DNA of 64,000 bases from Sordaria brevicollis (taxonomy: Eukaryota > Ascomycota > Sordariomycetes > Sordariales > Sordariaceae): NCBI GenBank assembly GCA_033439795.1, contig JAUTDP010000004.1:3596001-3660000 (forward strand), written 5' to 3'. The position numbers and the translations under genes are program-made. Under the pieces are notes generated by a model. The model made no database searches, was not told the DNA's origin, and saw only the letters and a program-made list of their open reading frames with translations. Shown here piece by piece: positions 12,801-22,102 of the stretch; positions within the stretch are counted from its first letter, which is position 1; each line of letters starts with the position of its first letter.

Positions 12801-14322
12801 GTCGTGGCTAGGGAGAAGGACCGTGGAAACACGGCTCTTGCTTGGTTCAACGAGGGCAAGCCGGCTAACGATCCCCGTGAAAAGGCTTTCAATGACCGGA
12901 CGAGTTGCTATTCCTTGGTTCACGAGGTTCTTGACCGACTAGAAATTGCGTCTGCCTCGGAACCCGATGTTGTAGACGGCAGGCCAACCCTCGCTGCCAC
13001 AAAGCGGGCGGAGGCCTACAGCGTTGTCAACAGCTCAGAGGACGAGGTCTTCCATCTCGATCTGTACGATTGGTATATCGAGAAGGGTTGGACCGACCGT
13101 ATGTTGGCCATCGATTCCCCTCACGTCGTCACATACCTTCAAAGACTCGCTGCTGTCGATGCTCAGCATGCCGATCTTCTTTGCCGGTTCTACACGCAAC
13201 GCAGCCGCTTCTTCGAGGCTGCTCAAGTGCAGGCTGACCTTGCCAAGTCCGATTTCCCTCTTGGCATCAAGGAACGCATCACCTTGTTGAGCAGAGCGAA
13301 GGCCAACGCCAGCGTCACCACCGTTGGTGTGAGCCGTCAGCAACAGCAGCTCCTGAATCACGAAGTGACCGAGCTTCTGGAGATCGCCCACATCCAGGAT
13401 GACCTCCTTGAGAGACTGAGGGCCGATCCTCGCATAATGGCTGACAAGCTCCCGGATATCGAGAAGGTCCTTGATGGTCCCGTCCAGGGCCTTTCTACTG
13501 TAAGTCCTCTCACATGACTATTTGGTTCGTTCATTACTAATTTATACCGTGTAGCTCTTCAACGACTTCGCTGACCAGGCCGGATACTACGACATCTGCC
13601 TGCTCATCTACAACTCCGCTGACTACCAAAACCCACACACCATCAACGAGACGTGGGAGAACCTCATCAGCCAGATTCACTTCGAAACCGAGCAGAAGCA
13701 AGAAGCATGGCGTCACGTTGAGGCCGGCGAGCCGTTGCCTCAGGGCTTCGAGGGTCTTGAAGCTGCGCCTCCCATGCCCTACGAGGCTGTCGTCTCCCAG
13801 ATCCAGTCCATCGCCCACCGCACCTCCCTCGACAGCCTCATCTTCCCCGTCGACACTCTCCTCCCCATGGTCTGCGGCTACGCGATTAACAACCACCAGG
13901 ACGCCTCTATCGGCGCTGACCCCTGCTGGCCCGTCGCTACCTTCCTGCAGCTGGGTGTCCCTCACACCCTGATCGCCCGCGTGCTGGAGAACATGTTCGA
14001 CGCCCAGGAGGCGCCCTTCGTGGGCAAGCACCGCAAGTCGGTCGTGCAGTGGATCAACCTCGTGGTCGACTCTTGGATTCGCGAGATCGAGCACCGTGGC
14101 TCCGCCTCGGGCAAGAACGGCGACGGCGCCATCACCACGTGGGTTGCCGAGCTGCTGACCCGTGCCGAGGAGGCGCTAGTGGGCATCGCGGCGGGCACTA
14201 GAGACCCCGCCCAGGCGGCGTCCATCACGGCTATTCGCAGGGACACGAGAGAGTTGAAGAGGAAGGTGGAGATCTTGTCGCAGGCTGAGGCTCAGGGTAG
14301 TCTGTTGTTCAGCACCAGGTAG
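9857..14322 (+). CDS. NUP170: Nucleoporin of the Nup170/Nup155 family (inner ring of the nuclear pore)
   Basis: Large scaffold nucleoporin of the inner pore ring, which binds the Nup53/Nup93 group and the pore membrane. Exons 9857..10244, 10321..13499 and 13555..14322 give 1,444 aa, close to other filamentous-fungal Nup170 proteins. Layout: a flexible Ala/Pro/Gly-rich N-terminus (about 1-130), then a beta-propeller region starting near the family block VFDRLNRGEVNTQLGLF...WAAIDSSLFLWDY, with later blocks such as GRIFFGGYTDTDIYELLYQ, then a long alpha-helical solenoid to the end (for example the FAPGYFFD and IHIVRRRRFIDIF segments). The introns are 76 and 55 bp. The start ATG fits the MNPSTP-type beginning seen in relatives. 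No break or frameshift seen. Confidence 0.95.
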
Positions 14323-15054
14323 GACCAGGTGAATCAAATGACACCCAAGACGCCCATGGACAACACCAACAGGAGCAAGAAGCGGACGCCGTTTGGGGTG
14401 ACGGTGGAGGAGGTTCCGGATGAAGGTGGTGCTGCGGAGGACTCGATTTTGTGTGATAGCATCCCGGGCAAGTGGAAGAGAGGGTTTAGTGATGTGTAAC
14501 CGCATTGGGGAAGCGGCTGTGTGATACCTCCTTTAAAAGATTGGTGCGAAGATGGAAGTTGCAAAGAGCAGGAAGGAAACTAGAATTACGAGAAAGCGAT
14601 TGTGTGCTTTTCTAGCATTTTTTGTCGAGTAGATTCCATGGTCACCACATTGGCTTGGTGTCTGGGTACTGTAGGTTGGTTTGGCTGGTTTGGTTCGGTT
14701 TGGTTAATGTGTACTGTACATAAAGTATCTCATCTGGCTTTTTTCATGATTATCCTTTGCTACTGGTCTGCTATGACGATGGTTGTTACCGTCATTTGGG
14801 CCTGTTGTGATATGGAGGTAGGGAGTGGTTATGCCGCTTCCTTATCTTATCTACATAGCTGAGTCAGCCTTCGTTCCCGAGCCATTGGATGCCCTCCCTG
14901 CCTGTGGCCCGAAGTGGAAGGCCTGATCTTGACAATTACGTCTACCAAGTAGTCGCCAACCCGCCCTTCAACAATATGCTTCCTCACTGTCATTTACCGC
15001 GATACCGCTTATTCCTGGCATATGATAGTGTTTTGAGACTCCGACCTGACTGAG
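14323..15054. other. Gene-free stretch between nucleoporin and regulator genes
   Basis: About 730 bp holding the nucleoporin 3' UTR and the promoter of the Zn2Cys6 gene. A TTGG/TTTGG-rich patch lies near 14670-14710. I see no gene or RNA here. Confidence 0.5.
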
Positions 15055-17120
15055 ATGGCGACACCTTTTAGGCCCCGCCGGCTGCTGCGAAATTCGCGGG
15101 CATGTAAGTCGGACGAGACATGTAAAAACAACTTCACAATCCGGCTGACATATTCTCAGGTGATTTCTGTCATAAGCGACGGATAAAATGCCAGCATAAT
15201 GTCCTCGATCCGGCTCGTTGTAAAAACTGCGCCGAGTTCGACATTCAATGCACCTATCTCCGGCCACTGAGGCGTGGCCGAAGCTCTCAACACAGTGCAG
15301 GCCCAGGCCCAGGTCATCAACCGGATGGTAGACAGGCTATCGCTAGCGAGGAGGCTGGACGGAGTCATCCTGAAGCTCCATCTAGTTCTCGGCCAATCCA
15401 GGTCGCCACCGGCAATGGCGACCGTATAGATTTGGCCGATGCAGAAAGCAGCTCCGCTACAAACGAGCACCGGAGTGAGCCCCTGAGTCTAAGCCCAGCA
15501 TGGCAAGCTTTTGCCCGAACCTCTACCCCGGTCATCAAGAAGTTGCTAGCTATCTACCACAAGACGGTTTACCCCATGTAAGTGAATCCTTTGCGCTACA
15601 TATATCGCGAGGTGCAATAAAGTGAAAACTAGTCCTGACAGTCACGCGCGCGGATGTCTAGCTTTCCCTACTTTGACCCCGTTAGGCTCGAGCAGAGACT
15701 TGAAACGCTGGAACATGCTCGCAGCCGTGCATTCTTCTGCTCTGTCATGGCTGCTTGCGCCCTAGCTTCAGCTCGGGTGAGGGACGGCGCCCCAACAAGG
15801 GCCTCACATGGTCACCAGAATGATGATGTGGTGGTGAGCCTGGAAATGATGCCTCCAGCACAGATGTTCTTTGCCGCCGCGGAAGAAGCTCTTCCCACTC
15901 CCAAAGACCTTCTTCAATGTCGGGACTTTGACTATCTCAGAGGCTTTGCGCTGTTGTCGCTTGCAAGCCTCCAGGACGCTAGGATCGGAGCGATGCAGAT
16001 GTATATCGGCCATTATTTCACCATGCTTGCTGTCAATCAGTGGCATGATGAGGCCAACTGGCCGAGTGGGTTACATCCCGCCGAGAAGGAAGAGCGTCGG
16101 AGACTGGTATGTGCACTTCAGCGCCCACTCTTGTGTTAGTATTCACTGACCAATTGTCAAAAGTATTGGTCATTCTACACGCTCGATGTCTACTCGTCCA
16201 TTGTTTGGGACAGCTGCATCCATTTTCAAGAAGCTCATGCGAAAGTTGAGTATCCCACTGGCAGGAACTGGAATGAAACTGAAAGCGCCGACCCCCTAGA
16301 GAGAACTCGTTGGATAGTCGGATGGAACTTTACCACGGATCTATATCGTATCTTGGAGCATAGCCTTAGCAGGTTACGAACCCGGTCTTCGAGATTTTAC
16401 CTCATGGCAGGCGACGCCGTATCAACTCCGGCCCTCAACATGTCCAGTCAGGATTACGTTAGCGAGATGTACTTGGCCTTGCCGCCCATCTTCAAACATC
16501 TCCAGCCGTGCACTCACAATCCAGCTCAAGATATCTATGGCTTCCAAGCCGCCAATATCCAGGCGACCATGGCTCTCCTGCAGATGGTGTCTCTTTCTCT
16601 CGAGGCTGATCCTGATGCGGAAAGAAAATGCTCCGTCGTCAGTGACATATTGGCTACTTTCCATCAGGTGCCCAAACCATACCTGAGAGCCATCAGCGCG
16701 CCTTTGATATATCACATCGGCGGCATTGGCACCATTCTGGGGTCGGTCATGGAAGGACCGTTATCGGAAAGCTCATGCTGCGTCGTACGGGATCTGCTCC
16801 TCTCCATGGCCGAGCTTCTTGAAAGCTTGGAGGCTTGTCTTCATCGAAGTGGCGGCGCTGCACAGAGGCTCCGAAGTCTTGTTACACGCATCGAAGAGTA
16901 CATGGGCTCTCGAGGTGGTGCACGAACTACCCAAGCACAACAACAACATCCTGCGGATATCTCCGGTTCCGTCTCTCGAGAGGACCCTTTGAATAACAGC
17001 AGTCGAGACGACGCGGTGCTCCCTGGCCCTGACTTATCGGCTCAGTTTCAACTTCCTGACGAGTTGTTGCAAGACTGGACTTGGCCGTTTGCTATGTCAA
17101 ATACCTATCTGTCTTTCTGA
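15055..17120 (+). CDS. Zn2Cys6 transcription factor with fungal-specific middle domain
   Basis: Likely DNA-binding regulator, target unknown. Exons 15055..15103, 15160..15577, 15662..16106 and 16164..17120 give 622 aa. The first intron splits the first zinc cysteine: joining gives CDFCHKRRIKC then CKNCAEFDIQC, an exact C-x2-C-x6-C ... C-x2-C-x6-C binuclear cluster at about residues 17-48, with basic residues around it. The third exon start was chosen at 15662 because only this acceptor keeps frame and yields the usual YPIFPYFDP entry to the middle homology domain, which runs to about residue 450 (FYTLDVYSSIVWD). The C-terminus is Gln/Ser-rich with a hydrophobic-acidic end (LLQDWTWPFAM), possibly activating. 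It is tail-to-tail with the sugar kinase gene, only about 100 bp away, which suggests it may control that locus. Confidence 0.88.
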
Positions 17121-17224
17121 GTAACTAATCAATGGAATGACTTTCAACGGCAGGTGTACTGGAGAGTCGAAAAGGAATACACACTGATCCCTGGAAAATA
17201 CCGGGATTTATCTAATATCAACAT

Positions 17225-18659
17225 CTACCACTTGTTATCAAACACTTTACCATCTACATAATTCACCATTTCCTTCACAGACTCCAGCTTCGCCCGTCCC
17301 TCACCGAACCTCATGCCTTTCGTCATCACTGTTCGATAGTTCTCTCCTGGGTTCACTTTTCCAAGAACATAAGGCCGGCGCGTCTCGACCCTGTCTGGAA
17401 CGGGGATGCTTCGTCCGACAACAGCCTCCATGCCCTGCCACGCAAACGTGACGGCCTCCTTCGCGCCGCCCGGAATACCCGCCGCATCCAGCATGAACAT
17501 TTTGACGTTCGGGAACTGCTCCTTCATGTAGTCGGTAATGTTGGGGTTGTACGCGCCGCCGCCGCACATAAAAACCTCGTCAACCGGGTGGTCCTTGGGC
17601 GCATAGCGACGCCAGTGGTCGACGATAGCCTGAGCGGTGATCCTGGTGACCGTGGCAACAACGTCATCCGGCGACATGCCCAGCTCTGCACCCTCCTGTA
17701 TCAGTTCATCTGCCAGGGTGTCGCGGAAGACCTCTCGGCCGGTGGTCTTGGGCGGGTCCCAGCTAAAATACGGAATCTTGCTGAAGAACCGGTCCACCAT
17801 GTCCTGGTTGACCTTTCCTCTCTTGCCCATCTCGCCGTCCTTGTCGTACTCTCGCTCTCCGTTGCTGTAATGGCGGACCACCGCGTCAATCAGCGCATTG
17901 CCCGGGCCGGTGTCAAAGTCGTACGCGTGTTCCGGGCCCTCGGGCGGGATGAAGCATACGTTGGCGATCCCGCCTATGTTTTGGCACGCCCGCAGCTTGC
18001 CAGGATGATGCAGCAGAAGCGCATCGAAGAAGGCAATCAGCGGCGCCCCTTGCCTGCCGGCGGCCTGGTCGGAGACGCGGAAGTCGGTCACGGTAGTGAC
18101 GCCCGTTCGCGAAGCCATAAAGGTGCCCTCGGCCATGGTCAGCGCAGATCGGGGGATCCCTTCGTCTGGCATGCTGGCCAACCAGATGGTCTGGCCGTGG
18201 GAGCCGATGGCGTCAAGACTCTTGATGTCCACATTGTTCTCCTTGCAGAACTGGATCGCCGCGGCGGCAAAGGTCTCGCCGAGGTGGACGTTCACCTCTG
18301 AGAGCTCCGAGGCAGATGTTCGGTCGTGCTTGATGATGGACAGAACGCGTTTCTTCAGGTCCAGATCCATGGGAATTTCGCCGTGCTTGAGGAGAGAGAA
18401 GTGCATTGGCGAATCAGGTGTTTCTTGTCTAAAGTGACACAGAGCACAGTCGATGCCATCCTGGTTTCATGGTCAGTAAGGTTTTAAGTAGGCGGCGTGC
18501 ATTTGAGTTTTCAGGCTCTCACAAAGTAAGTAAACTCACCATCGATGTGCCACTGTTCATCCCCAATACTGTGAGGTCGAGCGGTTGCCCGTTTGAGCCT
18601 GATGACGAGCTGCCTCCATTGCCGGCGGCATGGCCGTTGACCCAGTTTGTCAAGTTCAT
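17225..18659 (-). CDS. AnmK-family anhydrosugar kinase (candidate levoglucosan kinase)
   Basis: The family covers bacterial anhydro-N-acetylmuramic acid kinase and fungal levoglucosan kinase (known from Lipomyces starkeyi); both open a 1,6-anhydro ring while phosphorylating O6. Exons 18540..18659 and 17225..18460 give 451 aa. The join rebuilds the phosphate-binding start [12 protein letters not shown] (family M-S-G-T-S-x-D-G). Other motifs are [24 protein letters not shown], the IGGIANV block, [13 protein letters not shown] with the likely catalytic Asp near residue 223, and MCGGGAYNP near the C-terminus. Fungal cells lack peptidoglycan, so levoglucosan or salvaged bacterial anhydrosugar are both possible substrates; I cannot choose from sequence. 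Divergent from an MFS sugar transporter and convergent with a Zn2Cys6 gene. All motif residues look intact. Confidence 0.93.
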
Positions 18660-18932
18660 CGCTGCTGTCTGACAGGTGGCGGAGGAAAAAGCCGATGTTG
18701 TAGAAGTGTCGAACTCTTCTGAAGAGCAGTGACTTGGGTATATTTCAACTTTTTCATGAGGCGGGGAGGGTCATCGATCAAAATCGAGTTCGCCGTCAAG
18801 CCCGATTTGTCAGGCCGCGTCCCCCGACAGTCCAGCCACATGATTCACTCACTATTCCTTTTGGCCCACCATCAGCAGTACGGTTTTGCAGTCGACCGGG
18901 TCGAGATCACAGACTTCGCCGGTCGAGCTAGA

Positions 18933-18951
18933 CGGTTAAGCGGTTAAACGG
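18933..18951 (+). promoter_or_regulatory. CGG array 1: CGG-N5-CGG-N5-CGG (candidate Zn2Cys6 site)
   Basis: CGG at 18933, 18941 and 18949, i.e. three direct triplets on an 8-bp period with TTAAG and TTAAA spacers. Zn2Cys6 dimers typically bind paired CGG triplets with a fixed spacer, so this arrangement is a plausible operator. It lies 274 bp before the kinase ATG. Confidence 0.6.
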
Positions 18952-18993
18952 TGAAGATCGCTCGGCAGCAGTGGGCGCGGCTACACGCTTTAA

Positions 18994-19012
18994 CGGTTAA
19001 GCGGTTATCCGG
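18994..19012 (+). promoter_or_regulatory. CGG array 2: CGG-N5-CGG-N5-CGG (candidate Zn2Cys6 site)
   Basis: CGG at 18994, 19002 and 19010, with spacers TTAAG and TTATC. The first 15 bases of the repeat unit (ACGGTTAAGCGGTTA) match array 1 exactly, 61 bp further on. Confidence 0.6.
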
Positions 19013-19087
19013 ACTTGGCGAGCTTTTGACGACTCGCGTCGACTGGATCACCAGGGACCAGACACTTATCACCCACACCTCCACAAG

Positions 19088-19345
19088 ATGGGTTATTCCC
19101 CAGTTTCTGGGGATGGCTGGGATTCTTGGACTGCGGGGACTCCTCTGGGGGAGCATGAGACGTTGGATCTGGGGTACGTCGGTACAACACAACCTAACTT
19201 GGCGTGGGTTCCTACCCATCCTGCCGGGTCCTGGGTCTTGGACACTCGACCGCCAGTCGTCGATGGCAAATATCGTGAGTAAGCGATTGGGTCTACCTGA
19301 TACATAAAGGAGTGCTAACAGCCCACCTCAGCTAGAAAACGATAG
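19088..19345 (+). other. Possible spliced upstream reading frame in the transporter 5' leader
   Basis: An ATG at 19088 opens a frame that, after a well-formed intron (19275..19331, GTGAGT, branch GCTAAC, acceptor CAG), would encode about 66 aa ending at 19345, ahead of the transporter ATG at 19450. It has no known domain. It could be a leader peptide affecting translation, a small separate gene, or only a 5' UTR with an intron. Confidence 0.35.
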
Positions 19346-19449
19346 TGTGGATGACCCGTCTCCCTTTGCAATATCTCTCTTTACTATCTATCCATCGACG
19401 TTTGTTGCAATATTTTTCCACGACCATCGCCAGTCACCATCGTCACACC

Positions 19450-21263
19450 ATGGGCTACACCACCCTCTGGAAGAGGCTGTCGCCTACACAGCTCAATATT
19501 GCTATCCAGACCTTCTCCCTCATCAGTATTTTCTTCGAGGGCTATGACCAAGGCGTGATGGGCGGTGTTAATGCCTCTCCACGTTATGTCACCGAGGTTG
19601 GCATCGGCTTGCCCGACGGCACGGTGACGGACGAAGTTCACCAGGGCGGTATTGTTTCGGTCTATTACGTCGGATGTATCGCTGGCTGCTTTGCTGGAGG
19701 ATGGCTTGCGGATAGGATTGGACGGATTAACGGGTATGTGGCTCTTATCTACTATTCATGATGTCTTGCATCTCAGAAGCCACTGCTTGGCTTGAAATGA
19801 CTTGATAATGAGCTAACTGGATGGTCTCATTGGTGGAATTAGTCTCTTCATCGGTGCCATTCTCTCTCTCATCGGCGGAATCCTTCAAGCAGCGGCCCAA
19901 TCAAGCGACTTCATGATCGTGGCCCGCGTCGTGACCGGCCTCGGCACCGGTGCCCTGACGGGCATCACGCCCGTTCTCGTGTCCGAGACCTCCACAGCAT
20001 CCCACCGTGGCGGTTTCCTTGGCTATGTCTTCATCGCCAACTATCTGGGCATCGCCGTCGCCTACTGGATCTACTTTGGCATGTCCTTCCTCGACAACGG
20101 CAACTCGGACGTGCAGTGGCGCTTCCTGCTCGCCTTCCAGTGTTTTCCGGCCCTCCTCCTCGTGTTGGGCATCAAGCTTTTGCCCGACAGCCCTCGCTAC
20201 CTAGCCTCTGTCGGCCGCCTCGACGACGCCCGAGGGGTCCTGGAACATGTGCGCGGAGGAAGCGACGATGCTGCCAAGCGTGCAGCTGTCGAGCACGAGT
20301 TCCTCGAGATCGCCGCTGTTGCCAAGAAGAGCCAGAAGAGCTCACCTCTTCAGTTCGCCCGTATTCTCGCCGGGCGAGGCGGCGAGCACGGAAGTCATCT
20401 TGGGCGCCGGGCGTGGTTATGTCTGCTCCTGCAAATCATGGGTTCCTGGACCGGCATCACGGCCGTGACGGCCTACGCCCCTGTCCTCCTCTCAGCCGCC
20501 GGGTATGACCCTCTCACGCAGAACGGTCTGACGGGCGGCCTCAGCACCGTCGGCATTGTAGGAACCATCATCAGCGCGCAGATTGTTGACCGACTCGGTC
20601 GGCGCACCTGTCTCATGGGCGGATCCCTCAGCTTGTTCATCGTCAACCTGGTTGCCGCCTGTGTCTACGAAGGCGCGCGATTGCACCCGGAACGCTCTGC
20701 GTCGTTCGCCCCTGCAGCCGTCACCATGCTGTTCCTCTTCAACATCTGCTACGCCGCCACCTGGGGCACCGTTGCGTTCCTCATCCCAACCGAGATCTGG
20801 TCCTCGGACATGCGCGCCCAGGGCAACGGGTTCGGTATCACGGGGTGGGCGATCGGCGTCGGCTGGACCGTGTTGGTCAACCCCATCATGTTCAAGCATC
20901 TTGAGAACAGAACCTACTTCCTCTTTGCGGGACTGAACCTTCTCTGGATTCCTGTCGTGTACCTTTGTAAGTGTCTATTGAATTCATGCTACCAAGCACA
21001 CCTGCCTATGCAACAAGATCTCTTCAGAGCGTGTGCTAATCATACCTACCTAATCAACAGTCTACCCGGAGACGGCGAACCGATCGCTAGAATCCATCGA
21101 CGTTCTCTTCTCAACCGACAGCCCATTCCACTGGGCTATGGAACGTGCGTATAGGGAGCACGGCGATATTCTGGCCGACAGAAACACCCCCACCGGCTAT
21201 GCCACAAAGAGCGGGAGCGACTTGGGCGTGACTGAAGAGTCTCTTCACAGTGAGCGTGTTTGA
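19450..21263 (+). CDS. MFS sugar transporter (sugar porter family)
   Basis: Plasma-membrane sugar importer, probably proton-coupled. Exons 19450..19733, 19843..20966 and 21061..21263 give 536 aa. Family signatures: FFEGYDQGVMGG in helix 1, GGWLADRIGR between helices 2 and 3, PDSPRYL after helix 6, DRLGRR between helices 8 and 9, PTEIWSSDMRAQGNG near helix 10, and the C-terminal FYPETANRSLESID (usual form PET-G-R-LEE-ID), which is rebuilt only by the last splice. About 12 hydrophobic segments. The start at 19450 is used because upstream in-frame codons look like leader. It shares its promoter with the anhydrosugar kinase, suggesting that it brings in that kinase's substrate or a related sugar; the true substrate is unknown. 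Confidence 0.93.
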
Positions 21264-22102
21264 GGGCTTATGAACAGTTATCAGGATTTGAAGGATCATT
21301 AATACGAGAGAAGAGAAGTGTAGGAGACATTCGAAATAACCACAATACTGTACGAGCCAGCTCAAGAAGAAAATATTAAAGTAGAGTGTGCGATGTTGAG
21401 ATATGGCGATCTTTGAGACATGGTGCATTTCTCCACCCATCTATCCTTTGACAACGGGCGTGTAGATAAGGAGGGGGCAAACAAATTGAAGAAAGAAGAA
21501 AAATAACAGCAGGGAACGAAACGGAAGAACTGAAGAAGAAGCGAGAGACGTGAAAGAGATATAGTAAAAAGAAAGAAAACAAAAACATACAACACCAGGG
21601 ATTCGCTGGTCGTCACCGACCCAACTACTAGTCTGGCCCTCACTGGCTTATCTATGGGAGAGCGGACGGGATCCCGAGTTTTCCAGTGGGTATGGTCATA
21701 TGTGTTAGGTGGATGAAACAAAACAGTTTATCAACACCTCTGTCATACTAGTCGTGAGAAGCGGTGGCTAAAATCTCGTCGAGTTTTCCTAACATTGGGC
21801 GACTACGAAACATGACACCCCCCTTTTTCTTCCGTGCCCCTTTCCTATTTCGTACGGATTTTCCATTAATTGGTTCCTCGTTTTTACTTTTACCAGCTTT
21901 GATTCTTTTCGTCCCTTTATTACCTCAAACAATAGACTTCAGCTTTACCTCACAACTGCCAGAGAGAAAAAAATTCGAGTGTACTACCACCACATCACTC
22001 CCCTTGAAACTCCAACTCAACTCTCAACTTCACTTAAAAAACCCCAAAAGCCCAACTGCAAACCTGTTATCTTGATTACACCTTTGTCTTCGATCTTCAT
22101 TC
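21264..22102. other. Gene-free stretch between converging genes
   Basis: About 840 bp carrying the 3' UTRs of the transporter and of the minus-strand membrane protein. 21380-21600 is purine-rich and 21780-22080 pyrimidine-rich on this strand. No gene seen. Confidence 0.5.

Larger units (their letters stand above)
18660..19449. promoter_or_regulatory. Divergent promoter between the anhydrosugar kinase and the sugar transporter
   Basis: 790 bp between two start codons facing away from each other. It holds two arrays of CGG triplets (described separately) and, nearer the transporter, a probable 5' UTR intron and upstream reading frame. No other gene is supported. Confidence 0.7.

Noticed and set aside
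17588..18301. Plus-strand open frame antisense to the anhydrosugar kinase
   Set aside because: The kinase frame on the minus strand has all motifs; this one is a shadow.
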